From contig JAFAXS010000045.1 of the NCBI GenBank assembly GCA_019240755.1, positions 54,071 to 118,070 of the forward strand: 64,000 bases of DNA, given 5' to 3'. Source of the DNA: Vulcanimicrobiota bacterium. GTDB taxonomy: Bacteria; Vulcanimicrobiota; Vulcanimicrobiia; Vulcanimicrobiales; Vulcanimicrobiaceae. The translations under genes were made by a program, and so were the position numbers. Positions 27,201 to 36,420 of this stretch are shown in pieces. The stretch's first letter is position 1; every line of letters begins with the position of its first letter. Under the pieces are notes generated by a model. It was not told the origin of the DNA. It searched no databases and saw nothing but the letters and a program-made list of their open reading frames with translations.

Positions 27201-29548
27201 ATGCTCACCGCGCCCTCGAATCGGGGCAGGGGCGCCCCCGCCGCAAGCGCACCGGTCGCATTCAACGTGCCGCCCGTCAACGGCAAGCCGATTCCGCGCA
27301 GTTGCGACGCCTGCAACGCCGACGCCACCAAGTTCAGTCTCTCCGCCGCGGAATTGTAGCGAGCGCCGGCGAGCGAAAAGCTTCCCGCGGCAACCACCTC
27401 GCCGCCGGCCGCGCGCGCCCGCGCGGACAGCAGGCGCAGCACGCTGCCTTCTACGGCCAGCGTAAGGTCCGCACGCGTAATGGGAACACCGCGCAGCGAC
27501 GCGCCCTCCATTGCGAGATTGACGCCCGATACCACGATGCGCGCCGGCTCGATCGCGATTCCGACCGTTCCATTCAACGCTCCGTGTCCCGTAATCGCGG
27601 ATCCCAGATACGGTTGCAACCCTTCGAGCGTTCCGCGGTAGGCGCCGTACGCCGCAAAACCGCGTGGAGAAAACTCGCCGTTGCCGCCAAAGTCACCCCA
27701 AGGCCCCGCCGCGACCACCTCGTTGGTCGCGAGCGTGCGCAGCGAACCTTCAAGGCTCGCCGAAACGCGGTACATTGGAACGCCCGCGATCGTCGCGATG
27801 CCCGTTCCGATCGTCCCGGCGAGGACCGTATGTCTTCCCGAACCGCCGCCGGCAAGGGCGACGTTCACGTTGCGTCCGTCGATCGGCGGCATCGATGGAA
27901 GCGACAGGCCGGCGAACGTCGGTGCGGTGGGAGCGTGCAGTTGGAGTCTTTGTCCCGCGATCCAAAAGGCGCTCGTGTCGTCGGGCCGGTCGAGCACGTA
28001 GCCGCCGTCGAGGCGGCCGCGCTGCGTATGCAACCAAAACGGCGCGACGGCCGCGGTCCCGTTGGGATGCATAGCGACCAGCGCGCCAACGCGCTCCGTG
28101 CCGCGCAGCGACGCGGCACTCCCGTTAACGTCGAAGCGCAAATCCTGGCCGGTCAGCGCGGCGTCCACGACAATCGGCTCGTCGCCCAGCAGTTCGTTGA
28201 GATATTCGAGCCGGCTCGCCGGCGCGCGGACGTGCAATGCAAACTCCGATCGCGTTACGGGCCCAAGTCCCAGCGTGCCGCGGAGCGACAAGTTGACGCC
28301 GCCATAGTCGGCCTGCAACGGCGCCAAGGCGACGACGTTGGAGTTATAGACGACGCGAGCCCGCAGATCATCGAACGGCATCGCGCGGTAGGCCGCGTGT
28401 GGCGCGCCGACGCGCGCGACGATCACCGGGTTCGAAATCGGCCCCGCGACCAGCACGCCGAGGTGCGCGCGTCCGGAAATCGGCTGATCGCGCGCAAACG
28501 CGAACGCCTGACGCAATCCCGACAGATCGCCGGAACCCTCTACGCCAAGCCGAAGCTGCGGCTGCCCGGTCAATCCTCCGGTGAAGTCGTAGGCGCCGCC
28601 GTCGATCCGCAGAGGAATGCCCCCGAGCATCGCCGATGCGCCGCGCACGAAAAACGCGTCGTCAACGACTTGCAGATGCCCCGACAGATGCTCGACCGGT
28701 GCGGCCAAGACGCGCATGGCCAAGCTTGCGTCCGATACGTCCAGCGTCAGATTCGCGTGATAACTCGCCGCCTGAGGCGGCTCTTCCGCGATCGAGTAGA
28801 CTCTCGCATCGAAGTTGCGCCCCGTCGCTTTGCGAATACGCATCTCGGGCGTATCGGCGAAATAGTTTGCGAGGGCGCGTAGCGGGAAATCACGCGCGCG
28901 CGCATGGTGAAGCGCATAGCCTGCCGGCGCATCGACTCGTCCGATCACGGTAAAGGGCTCACGCCGCCGCTCTTCAAAGGCGCCGGAGAGCCGGTAGTGC
29001 GTAACGGCGGCAGTATCGATATTGCCGTCCATCGTCAGGCCGACCGCGCGCAGCTCTCGCGCGCTCGCGTCGTACGCGAACGGCTCGCGCAATACGATGC
29101 GGCCGTCGCGTAGCCGCAGCGTAAGACGTAACGGTACGGGATTGTGGCGCGGCGGCCGTGCACCGCCGCCGCCGGCCGGAACGTTGAAGTTGAAGCTTCC
29201 GTCGCGATGGCGGACCAGCGTGAGCGTCGGCTGCTCGATGTCGATGCCGCGCAACCCGAAGCGATGACGGCTGCCGGGCAACAGGTCGCGCAGATCGTAC
29301 GTCAAGCCAATGCGAGCCGCGTCGAGGAGCGGCTCGCCGCGCCGAGCGACGTGGACGTCGCTCAAAATCGCTTCAGTCCGCCCGATCTGCAGGTCGCCGG
29401 CTCGAATCGAGTATCCCGTAGCGAGGCCGGCGCCCGCGAGCGCCAGTCGCGTAATTCCGGCGCGCGCGGTCACCGCAACCACGAGCAAGAATGCTGCAGC
29501 AAGCAAGCCGATTGCTATGCGAGTGCGCACGTTAAGGCTATACCCCAC
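24296..29548 (-). CDS. tamB: Translocation and assembly module TamB-like (AsmA-like) protein
   Basis: This 1750-residue protein has an N-terminal transmembrane anchor (about 10-30) and a very long repetitive beta-rich region of AsmA-like repeats. The C-terminal DUF490 domain (about 1450-1750) includes ARNPYGSADITITVNGQI, LGLIAPFGGF and an ending in SLSLQRYFW. TamB spans the periplasm and helps move lipids and barrel proteins to the outer membrane. Beside bamA this matches the usual bamA/tamA-tamB linkage. It starts with GTG at 29548, or GTG at 29530. The very high Ala/Gly content and long length fit the family (1200-1800). Confidence 0.95.
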   Translation of the reverse strand: MGYSLNVRTRIAIGLLAAAFLLVVAVTARAGITRLALAGAGLATGYSIRAGDLQIGRTEAILSDVHVARRGEPLLDAARIGLTYDLRDLLPGSRHRFGLRGIDIEQPTLTLVRHRDGSFNFNVPAGGGGARPPRHNPVPLRLTLRLRDGRIVLREPFAYDASARELRAVGLTMDGNIDTAAVTHYRLSGAFEERRREPFTVIGRVDAPAGYALHHARARDFPLRALANYFADTPEMRIRKATGRNFDARVYSIAEEPPQAASYHANLTLDVSDASLAMRVLAAPVEHLSGHLQVVDDAFFVRGASAMLGGIPLRIDGGAYDFTGGLTGQPQLRLGVEGSGDLSGLRQAFAFARDQPISGRAHLGVLVAGPISNPVIVARVGAPHAAYRAMPFDDLRARVVYNSNVVALAPLQADYGGVNLSLRGTLGLGPVTRSEFALHVRAPASRLEYLNELLGDEPIVVDAALTGQDLRFDVNGSAASLRGTERVGALVAMHPNGTAAVAPFWLHTQRGRLDGGYVLDRPDDTSAFWIAGQRLQLHAPTAPTFAGLSLPSMPPIDGRNVNVALAGGGSGRHTVLAGTIGTGIATIAGVPMYRVSASLEGSLRTLATNEVVAAGPWGDFGGNGEFSPRGFAAYGAYRGTLEGLQPYLGSAITGHGALNGTVGIAIEPARIVVSGVNLAMEGASLRGVPITRADLTLAVEGSVLRLLSARARAAGGEVVAAGSFSLAGARYNSAAERLNLVASALQASQLRGIGLPLTGGTLNATGALAAGAPLPRFEGAVSIQRSRLDRFALSGNGDVALGGNAVTLSRTLGALGGTYTEVNGAIGDLMSGSPAYALDADVPAAAVAPTLHSFGISRFGNYPLDGTFNARLRIEGRGARPAIGGDVAVPGGELNGLPFINGSARLAADPAGVTISNGGVLVGTTAARFTADARPNDNAVRFDAARANLSDFNNFFDTGETLAGYGKIRLLAAGRANEISSSGDVDVRGFRYRNLPIGDTRAVWTSSHNTIRGTLAVGGSEGRLRAGGSISLPGLAASDLTRARFDLSAAVKNLDLALWLPALGMQQVPITGRASGSATLHGRFPALDVRGNASISDGTLGSLTLERADLAVHAARRRMIVDRAEMVTPELTASATGSLGLEKNQPLDVRVHAQTEHLATLAYRFTRRRVPVSGFFESTLDIGGTYKSPSFSAGFDANDVRLYGVAIASVFGELRLKGRSLVLSNAGATFARGDVTLAGSLPLTLSPFGLGAAREPLNFDLDLVGVDPAVFDAVFGNGTHLGGIVDGHVGLSGTIGRPLIVGRLALSHGAYASDLERVPITAIAAALSFNHASATLSRATARLGNGSLTLSGAMQFPKGFSAEGLSLRASGIARGAQLDLPAYGAGTLDAKVAVAKAPTSAAVLSGGVTLSNAALPFSAFLKAAGQSSAGAAALPLAFDLNATAGRNVRVRGNGYGAGLDIGATGSVHLGGTLAAPTLSGTIGSTGGTLTYFDRAFRVQQGTVEFTPSDGIVPTLRAVATTNVVNPDPDRARNPYGSADITITVNGQISALKIDLTSNPAGYSRDEILGLIAPFGGFLNGIAFSRQSMLARQQPGGFAPLGALSPIPEVNLEQRNTITVGQEAFNLLNAQFTAGLLAPVESALGAGLGLTSVNLTLGYYGNVGVTATRLLGKTVSLIYAVTFGVPQVQSFGIMLQPNEETSARLNFFYQSGPTKLLQLPNSPVGYNAGYVIAQPLIGNSGFSLSLQRYFW

Positions 29549-29598
29549 GCGCCGCGCACGACCCCGCCGCAGCGCGCGTTTCTAAAGCAACCTTTACG

Positions 29599-31494
29599 TC
29601 ACAGATCGAGGTTCGTCACGCTCTTGGCGTAGTCGAAAATGTACTGCTTACGCGGTTCCACTTTGTCGCCCATCAAGTCGGTAAAAATCTGCTCGGCCTC
29701 GACCGCGTCTTCGACGGTGATCTGCTTGAGGCGGCGGTTGCCGACCTCCATCGTCGTTTCGGCCAGTTGATCGGCGTCCATTTCGCCTAAGCCCTTGTAC
29801 TGTTGGATCGTAAAGTCTTTTCCGTCTTCGCCCACGATCGACTTGAGCTCGCCCTCGCTGAAAGCCCACCACTGCTTGCGACCCTTGCGAATGCCGTACA
29901 GCGGCGGCTGTGCGATATAGACGTGGCCCTCTTCCACGAGCGGACGCATCTGGCGGTAGAAGAACGTCAGCAGCAGCGTACGAATGTGCGACCCGTCGAC
30001 GTCGGCATCCGTCATGATGATGATGCGGTGGTACCGCAGCTTCGCGACGTTGAATTCGTCGCCGAAACCCGTTCCCAGCGCCGTAATCATCGTCCGAATT
30101 TCTTCGTTGGCGAGCACCTTGTCGAGCCGGGCTTTCTCAACGTTGAGAATCTTTCCGCGCAGCGGCAAGATCGCTTGAGTATTAGGATCGCGCCCGCCCT
30201 TCGCGGTACCGCCGGCGGAGTCGCCTTCCACCAAGAAGAGCTCGCTTTCGGCGGGATTGCCGTTCTTGCAATCCACCAGCTTGCCGGGAAGTCCGGAGCC
30301 CTCGAGCGCGTTTTTACGTCGCGATAGATCGCGAGCTTTCTTGGCCGCGTCGCGCGCGCGCTGCGCCTGCATGCATTTTTCGATGATGGCGCGTGCGTAC
30401 TTGGGATTTTCTTCCAAGAAGAACTCGAGCCGCTCGTACACGAGGCCGGCGACGATGCTGCGAACCTTGGCGTTTCCCAGCTTCGTTTTCGTCTGGCCCT
30501 CGAACTGCGGCTCCCCCAACTTCACCGAGACTACCGCCGTCAGCCCTTCGACGACGTCATCGGTGGAGAGCGATCCGTCGGACTCTTTCAGCATGCCGCG
30601 CTTGCGCCCGTAGGCGTTGACGGCGTTGGTTACGGCCTGACGGAAGCCCTGGAGGTGCATCCCGCCCTCAATCGTGCCGATATTATTGGCGAACGAGAAA
30701 ATCTGCTCGGCGTACGCACCCGTATACTGCATCGCGACTTCTACGTCAACGCCGTCGCGCTCGGCGTGCGTCGAAAGAATCGGGTGCAACGGATCCTTCT
30801 TTTCGTTGAGCCACTCGACGAATGAAACGATCCCGCCGTCAAACTCATAGGAGCGCTGCCGGGGCGTTTCGCCTCGCTCGTCGCACAATGTGATCGAGAG
30901 ACCCCGGTTCAAAAACGCGAGCTCGCGCAGGCGCTTCTGCAGGATGTCCCAGTGAAACTCGGAGACTTCGAACACCGTAGGATCCGGCTTGAACCATTGC
31001 AGCGTGCCGGTTCCGTCGGTTCGGCCGACCTTCTTGAGCTTCGTCACCGTCTCGCCGCGTTCGAACTTCATCTCCCATTCGAAGCCGTCACGCTTGACGC
31101 GCGTAACCATCCACTCGGACAACGCGTTGACGACGGATATGCCGACGCCGTGAAGGCCGCCGGAAACCTTGTAGCCGCCCTTGCCGAACTTCGCTCCCGC
31201 ATGTAGCATCGTCATCACGACCTCCACCGCGGGGAGCCGTTCTTCGGCGTGAACGTCGATCGGAATGCCGCGTCCGTCGTCTCGAACGCTGCACGACCCG
31301 TCCCGGTGCAAGATGACGGCGATGCTGTGAGCGTAACCGGCCAGCGCCTCGTCTACGGCATTATCGACTGCTTCGTAGACGAGCTGATGAAGTCCGCGCT
31401 CGGCCGTGTTGCCGATGTACATGCCCGGGCGTTTACGCACCGCCTCTAGGCCGCGCAAGACTTCGATGTGCTCGCCAGTGTAGTTGGTTGCCAT
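29599..31494 (-). CDS. gyrB: DNA gyrase subunit B
   Basis: This is the ATPase subunit of gyrase, which introduces negative supercoils. The 631 residues show the GHKL ATPase motifs (EAVDNAVDEALAGY, DDGRGIP, GGLHGVG), the transducer domain (LTAVVSVKLGEPQFEGQTKTKLGN), and the TOPRIM domain with EGDSAGG, PLRGKILNVEKA and TDADVDGSHIRTLLLTF. The short form lacks the insert of gamma-proteobacterial GyrB, as in most bacteria. It is located next to the dciA-like gene, recF, dnaN and dnaA, the classical origin cluster. Confidence 0.99.
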   Translation of the reverse strand: MATNYTGEHIEVLRGLEAVRKRPGMYIGNTAERGLHQLVYEAVDNAVDEALAGYAHSIAVILHRDGSCSVRDDGRGIPIDVHAEERLPAVEVVMTMLHAGAKFGKGGYKVSGGLHGVGISVVNALSEWMVTRVKRDGFEWEMKFERGETVTKLKKVGRTDGTGTLQWFKPDPTVFEVSEFHWDILQKRLRELAFLNRGLSITLCDERGETPRQRSYEFDGGIVSFVEWLNEKKDPLHPILSTHAERDGVDVEVAMQYTGAYAEQIFSFANNIGTIEGGMHLQGFRQAVTNAVNAYGRKRGMLKESDGSLSTDDVVEGLTAVVSVKLGEPQFEGQTKTKLGNAKVRSIVAGLVYERLEFFLEENPKYARAIIEKCMQAQRARDAAKKARDLSRRKNALEGSGLPGKLVDCKNGNPAESELFLVEGDSAGGTAKGGRDPNTQAILPLRGKILNVEKARLDKVLANEEIRTMITALGTGFGDEFNVAKLRYHRIIIMTDADVDGSHIRTLLLTFFYRQMRPLVEEGHVYIAQPPLYGIRKGRKQWWAFSEGELKSIVGEDGKDFTIQQYKGLGEMDADQLAETTMEVGNRRLKQITVEDAVEAEQIFTDLMGDKVEPRKQYIFDYAKSVTNLDL

Positions 31495-31509
31495 TATGGT
31501 TCTTTTACT

Positions 31510-32340
31510 TTACTTTCCGTAGATCAAGTCGTGGAGCTCGTCACCCAAAATGCCGCGAACCGTTGCCGGAATGATTTCCTCCGGCGAGACGTTGCTGCGC
31601 AACAGCACGTAGGAGCTTGCAATGAGCCGCTCTCGCCCATCGGCGGAGAGGCGCCCCTTGTCGCGCGCAGCCATGAGGACGGCCCACCAGCGCGTAAGAA
31701 GCTGGGCCCGAATTCTCTCGTACTCCTCTTCTTGTAACCCCGAAGCGAGCTCGGCCGTTCCGCGAAAACCGAGCCAGGGCGCGTCAAAGAGTAGTTGGGC
31801 GACGGTTCGCATCCGGCGGTCGTCGTCGGCGACCACGCACGTCGTGCAGCGCGTGCCCTCCTCCGGCGCAATGAGCAGCCCGCACGCGGCGCACGAATGC
31901 CATCCCTGCGAGCGCCTGGCGCCTTGCAGTTGCTCCACTTCCCGCCTGAAGCGATCCAGCGCCTGAGACGCCGAGGCCGCTTTCGCGCGCCCCGCGACGC
32001 TACGGCGCGACATCCGGCGGGGAGCCGGCGGATCGCCGCCCGACGCGCGCTGCGGCAGCGAGCCGACGCGGAAACGCAGCCGCTCGATGCCGCAATCGGG
32101 GATCCTCGCCGCCATCGCGTGCAGGATGGAGTCGGCGAGCAGACTGAGCTGATGACTCCAGCTGCTCGAGCGCGTCGTCACCATCAGCGTATTGGCCGTT
32201 ATCCGAGCCGGGTGCGAGTGGCGGGCGACCTGCGGCCCGACGATCTCGCTCCAACTCGCTTCGAGCACAGTCCGCGGATCGGTGGCGCCCGCCCCTTCGC
32301 CGGGCGACCACCGGTGCATCGCGTCGGCCAGCTTTAACAC
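31510..32340 (-). CDS. dciA: DciA-like (DUF721) protein with zinc ribbon
   Basis: The 276 residues start with a DUF721 domain (about 5-95; WSEIVGPQVARHSHPARI and SSSWSHQLSLLAD), the DciA signature. DciA loads the DnaB helicase in bacteria that lack DnaC/DnaI. After a basic linker there is an added zinc ribbon (CAAC ... CTTC, Cys 150, 153, 165, 168) and about 100 residues of helix-rich sequence (FDAPWLGFRGTAELASGL) that I do not recognise. It overlaps the recF stop by 7 bases with GTG start and GGAG eight bases upstream. It lies between recF and gyrB as in other DciA loci. The extra C-terminal region may bind another partner. Confidence 0.88.
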   Translation of the reverse strand: MLKLADAMHRWSPGEGAGATDPRTVLEASWSEIVGPQVARHSHPARITANTLMVTTRSSSWSHQLSLLADSILHAMAARIPDCGIERLRFRVGSLPQRASGGDPPAPRRMSRRSVAGRAKAASASQALDRFRREVEQLQGARRSQGWHSCAACGLLIAPEEGTRCTTCVVADDDRRMRTVAQLLFDAPWLGFRGTAELASGLQEEEYERIRAQLLTRWWAVLMAARDKGRLSADGRERLIASSYVLLRSNVSPEEIIPATVRGILGDELHDLIYGK

Positions 32341-33440
32341 GCAATCCACTCCACGGTGCCGCCGGAGACGCGTGCGCTGCGGCCGGCGGCGGAAAGATCT
32401 TTCGGCAGATGCGTGGCGGTGACGAAGGCCTGTTCGTAGGCGCCCATCTCACCGAGAAATGCCGACGCGCGCGCCTCGTCGAGCTCCGACAAAACGTCGT
32501 CGAGCAACAAGACGGGAGCGTCTGCGGTGCGTTCACGCATGACGCTGTATTCGGCAACCTTCAACGCAAGTACCGCCGTGCGTTGCTGGCCTTGCGAGCC
32601 GTAGGCCTCGAGCGATGCGCCGTCCAGAATGAGTTCGACGTCGTCGCGATGCGGCCCAACCACGGTCGCACGGCGGGCTCGCTCGCGCTCAGCGCTCTCC
32701 GCAAGCCGCGCTCGCAGCACTGCCGCGACGTCGTGCGCCGTCGCGGATTCGAACGCACAGTTTGGATCGTAGCGCAACTCGAGCCGTTCGCCGGGTGCAA
32801 ACCGGTCGTGCGCGCGCGCCGCCTCCGGTTGCAGCGCCCCAATCAGCGCCGCTCGCGCCAGCATGATATGCGTTCCCGAATCGACCAGGGCCTTCGCATA
32901 CACTTCCAGCAGATCTTCATCCAGCGTGCCGGCGTCTTTCAGCAGCGCGTTGCGCTGTTGCAGCGCACGCCGGTAGCGAGCCAGCTCGTGATAGTAGCGC
33001 GGCTCGCTCTGTGACAGTGCGCCGTTCAGAAACGACCGCCGAACCGCCGGCGTTCCCGTGACCAACTGGAGGTCGGACGGCACGAACGTCACGACGCGCA
33101 ATCGTCCGAGGTAGCGGGCGTAGCGAACGCTGTTGCCGTTCAGGCTGAACGTCTTGCGCGTCGCGCGGCCATCGCGCTCGATCGCGCAGGCCAAATTAAT
33201 TTCGCCGGTTCGCGCCGCCGCCGTAGCGCGAACGATCCCCAGCTCGCAGTCGCTGCGCACCACGTCGCCGTCGCGCTCGGCCCGAAACGACTTGCCCGTG
33301 CCGACAAGGGCGATTGCCTCCAGCAGATTGCTCTTGCCCTGCGCGTTCGACCCCACCAGGAGGTTCAGGCCCGGGGACGGTTCGAGGTCGAGTCGGCGAT
33401 AGTTCCTGAAGTCGGAAAGCTCTAGCCGCCGCAGCAGCAC
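32334..33440 (-). CDS. recF: DNA replication and repair protein RecF
   Basis: RecF is an SMC-like ATPase that helps load RecA at gaps through RecOR. The 368 residues have the Walker A GSNAQGKSNLLEA near residue 33, the signature region GSQGQQRTAVLALK and Walker B LLLDDVLSELD. The GTG start at 33440 is one base after the dnaN stop; upstream codons in this frame are inside dnaN and not RecF-like. The length fits the family (about 360-370). It is in the canonical dnaN-recF order. Confidence 0.97.
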   Translation of the reverse strand: MLLRRLELSDFRNYRRLDLEPSPGLNLLVGSNAQGKSNLLEAIALVGTGKSFRAERDGDVVRSDCELGIVRATAAARTGEINLACAIERDGRATRKTFSLNGNSVRYARYLGRLRVVTFVPSDLQLVTGTPAVRRSFLNGALSQSEPRYYHELARYRRALQQRNALLKDAGTLDEDLLEVYAKALVDSGTHIMLARAALIGALQPEAARAHDRFAPGERLELRYDPNCAFESATAHDVAAVLRARLAESAERERARRATVVGPHRDDVELILDGASLEAYGSQGQQRTAVLALKVAEYSVMRERTADAPVLLLDDVLSELDEARASAFLGEMGAYEQAFVTATHLPKDLSAAGRSARVSGGTVEWIAC

Positions 33441-33441
33441 A

Positions 33442-34557
33442 TCACTGCCGCAGGGGCATGAGCACGTAGAGCTGCTGTCCGCCCTCATTTGCCTCGAGCG
33501 GGCGAATCGCCGCCGGCGAAAGCGGCCCCAAGAATTCCATCACGGTGCGATCGCTCTTGACGTGATTGAGTATCTCGATCAGGTAACGCGCGTTGAACGC
33601 GATCGTTAAGTCCTCGCCGGTCTGTTCGATCTCGAGCTCTTCGTACGCGTTGCCCGACGTGTCGGAACTCGCCGTCAGGATCAGCGTCTGATTGGCGACC
33701 GACAGCTTCACCATGCTGGCACGGTCGCCGGCGACGAGCTCGGCGCGCCGCAGGCTCCCCACGAGTTGCGGGGTGCTCACCGTAATTGAACGGTCGAATT
33801 TAGCGGGAATTACCTGTTGGTAGTTCGGGTACTGGCCGTCGACCAAACGCACCGTGATCGCAACGTCGCCGGCGCTCATCTGCAGCTGATTGCTCTGCGC
33901 GCCTAAGGCGTTAACCTCGACGCGCTCCGCGGCGCTGAGATTACGCGCGGCCTCCGCCAGCGCACGGGAGGGAACGATGAACTTCTCGACTCCGGAAATC
34001 CCCTCGTCGAGCGTCGTCGCGAACTTCGACAGCCGGTAGCCGTCGGTCGCGACGAGCGTAAGCGCGTTACCCTCGATTTCGAGCAGCGTGCCCATTAGGA
34101 CCGCGCCGCGCGCCTCTTCGCTCGATGCTGCGAAGATCGTTCCCTCGATGGCCTCGCGAAAACGCTTGGCGCCCATCGAAAACTGCGCGCCGCGAGCCGC
34201 GGAGGGCAGCGGTGGATACTCGTCCGCCGGCAGCGCGTGGAAATCGTAATTACTCCGCTCGTATTTGACGCTCGCCCGCGTGGGCGTCCCCGTAAATTCG
34301 AGCCGGCCCGGAGCCAGATTGCCTAGGTAACTCGCAAAAAGCTTGGCGGGAACGGTGACTTCGCCGCGTTCGCTGATTTCCGCCGTAAAGCCATACTGCA
34401 ACGTCAACTCGAGGTCCGTCGCGCGCACGGCGATCTTTCCGTCATCGGCTTGCAGCAGGACGTTCGAAAGCACCGGCACGGTCGTGTGCGCGTTCACCAC
34501 CTTGCTGGCGGCTCCGACCGCCGCGGCGATGTCCTTAGTCGTACAGCTGAACTTCAT
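33442..34557 (-). CDS. dnaN: DNA polymerase III sliding clamp (beta subunit)
   Basis: The 371 residues form the three-domain clamp, starting MKFSCTTKDIAAAVGAASK and ending in the conserved tail QLYVLMPLRQ with the PLR segment near the end. It rings DNA and holds polymerase III. The ATG at 34557 lies 232 bases downstream of dnaA, as in many genomes. The frame stays open upstream, but that region lacks clamp similarity and is the dnaA-dnaN spacer. Confidence 0.98.
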   Translation of the reverse strand: MKFSCTTKDIAAAVGAASKVVNAHTTVPVLSNVLLQADDGKIAVRATDLELTLQYGFTAEISERGEVTVPAKLFASYLGNLAPGRLEFTGTPTRASVKYERSNYDFHALPADEYPPLPSAARGAQFSMGAKRFREAIEGTIFAASSEEARGAVLMGTLLEIEGNALTLVATDGYRLSKFATTLDEGISGVEKFIVPSRALAEAARNLSAAERVEVNALGAQSNQLQMSAGDVAITVRLVDGQYPNYQQVIPAKFDRSITVSTPQLVGSLRRAELVAGDRASMVKLSVANQTLILTASSDTSGNAYEELEIEQTGEDLTIAFNARYLIEILNHVKSDRTVMEFLGPLSPAAIRPLEANEGGQQLYVLMPLRQ

Positions 34558-34789
34558 CGCAATCCACCGTTGGGCGCCCGCCCGGGTTTTCCTAGGAAAT
34601 AATAACCAGAGACGCAGCAGCAGTAGGGCGGTGCATAGTGCGAGTAACGCGCTGCCGGCCTTTGGCCGTCGGAGTTTTTCGCGTTGGATAACGTGTGGAA
34701 CTGCAACGAAGGCCACTCACTCTTTCCACCGCTCGCCCAGCCGGCGGCGGTTATGCTCGTTTCGCGGGCCGGCGGTGTGCGCAACGTGT

Positions 34790-36139
34790 TTACGGATTTT
34801 GGCACATGGCGATGAGCTGGCGAATCTTGTTTCGATAGGCCTCGTCGCGCTGCATGTGATCTTTGATCTTGTCGCGCGCGTACATAACCGTCGTGTGGTC
34901 CTTCTTTCCAAATTCGCGCGCGATGTGGGGCAGCGAGTAGTTCGTCAACTCGGTTGCGATGTACATCGCGATCTGGCGAGGCGCGGCGAGGCGCTGGTCG
35001 CGCCGCCCGTTGTCCATCTCTTTGACGGTGAGGCCGTGGGCAGCCGATACGGTCTCCTTGATCTTCGAGATCGTCATACGATGGAGAGGCGTCTGCGCGA
35101 CGGCGCTTTTGAGAACGTCGGCGGCAAGATCCGTGGTGATCGGCGATTTCGTCAACGACGCGTAAGCGATGACGCGAATCATGGCGCCCTCGAGCTCGCG
35201 GATGTTCGAGGGGATGACCTTTGCGATAAAGGACGTCACCTCGTCGGGAACGGGGATATTCTCGCTGCCCGCCTTCTTGCGTAAGATCGCCTCGCGCGTC
35301 TCGAGGTCGGGCGCCTGGATGTCGGTGAGCAAACCCCACTCGAATCGCGATCGCAAGCGCGCCTCGAGCGTTTGGATCTCCTTCGGCGGGCGATCGGAGG
35401 AGATGATCAACTGGCGTCCGGACTCGTGCAGCGCGTTGAACGTGTGAAAGAACTCCTCTTGCGTCGTTTCCTTCCCGGCGAGGAACTGAATGTCGTCGAT
35501 CAGCAGCACGTCGACCTGACGATAACGATTGCGAAACTCAGGCGTGCGGTTGTTCTGCAGCGCGATGATGAACTCGTTGGTAAACTTTTCGCACGTGACG
35601 TACATGACGTTCGCCGCGAGATTATCTTGAATGACGCGATGACCGATCGCGTGCATTAGGTGAGTCTTGCCCAGACCGACGCCGCCGTAGAGAAAGAGCG
35701 GGTTGTATGCCCTCGCCGGCGCCCCCGCGACCGCCTGCGCCGCGGCGTGGGCGAACCGGTTTGAGTTGCCGACCACAAACTCTTCGAACGTGTAGCGAGC
35801 GTTGAGATTCGCGCTGCGGAAGTCGTCGAGAGGCCTGGGGATCGCCCCGTTTCCCTGGCGGGGTCCCTCGGGCGGCTCCGCGACCGACAGCCGCAACTGA
35901 ACCGGCGCGCCAAAGAGCTCGCTCAACACGCCGACCATCTGCGCGCGGAGCTTGCTTCCTACCCAATCCTGAGCAAACTTCGTGGGAACCGCCAAATGGA
36001 GCTCGTTGCCGTGCAACGAGATGAAGCGGATCGGCTTGATCCACATCTCGAACACGGGCTTCGAAAAAGTCCGCTCCAACGTATCGAGGGCCGTTTGCCA
36101 GAGCTCTTGGGAGATCTCGGAACCGGTAGCAAGCGCCAT
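34790..36139 (-). CDS. dnaA: Chromosomal replication initiator protein DnaA
   Basis: DnaA opens the origin by binding DnaA boxes. The 449 residues have domain I (about 1-85), a short domain II, AAA+ domain III with Walker A GGVGLGKT (152-159) and LIDDIQFLAGK as Walker B, and domain IV with the DNA-binding signature DHTTVMYARDKI near the C-terminus. The start chosen is ATG at 36139 with AGGGG eight bases upstream; an in-frame ATG at 36169 is an alternative. The DnaA boxes begin about 140 bases upstream. The gene reads away from oriC to the left. Confidence 0.99.
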   Translation of the reverse strand: MALATGSEISQELWQTALDTLERTFSKPVFEMWIKPIRFISLHGNELHLAVPTKFAQDWVGSKLRAQMVGVLSELFGAPVQLRLSVAEPPEGPRQGNGAIPRPLDDFRSANLNARYTFEEFVVGNSNRFAHAAAQAVAGAPARAYNPLFLYGGVGLGKTHLMHAIGHRVIQDNLAANVMYVTCEKFTNEFIIALQNNRTPEFRNRYRQVDVLLIDDIQFLAGKETTQEEFFHTFNALHESGRQLIISSDRPPKEIQTLEARLRSRFEWGLLTDIQAPDLETREAILRKKAGSENIPVPDEVTSFIAKVIPSNIRELEGAMIRVIAYASLTKSPITTDLAADVLKSAVAQTPLHRMTISKIKETVSAAHGLTVKEMDNGRRDQRLAAPRQIAMYIATELTNYSLPHIAREFGKKDHTTVMYARDKIKDHMQRDEAYRNKIRQLIAMCQNP

Positions 36140-36275
36140 CACTGCGTCCCCTTTTGGTTGTCCTGACATACCATCCGCAGCCCTCCTCGTATCAAGATTC
36201 GGGCCGTGCCACCCCCGTGAGGGCGCAACCACTTGGCTTAATGAAGCCTTGCTCCTGCGGGTTTTATGCACGACT

Positions 36276-36292
36276 TTATCCACTTATCCACA
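36276..36292 (+). promoter_or_regulatory. DnaA box pair
   Basis: Two DnaA boxes overlap by one base: TTATCCACT at 36276-36284 and the perfect consensus TTATCCACA at 36284-36292, both on the plus strand. They may act in origin recognition and in autoregulation of dnaA, whose start lies about 140 bases away. Confidence 0.85.
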
Positions 36293-36420
36293 GGCGCGCA
36301 ACGCCCGTGTTTCGCGCATTTTTCCGATTTATGACCCGGCGCTGTCCGTGATTTGTCGGCGTTTGAATTGAGCAGCAAAATAAGGCTCAAAACGCCATCT
36401 TTCTCTCGCGGCGGCGGCGC

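Noticed and set aside
26993..28882. Long plus-strand frame opposite tamB, and a similar one opposite bamA (22350-24080)
   Set aside because: Arg-rich translations without domains, opposite clear genes; third-position GC bias explains them.
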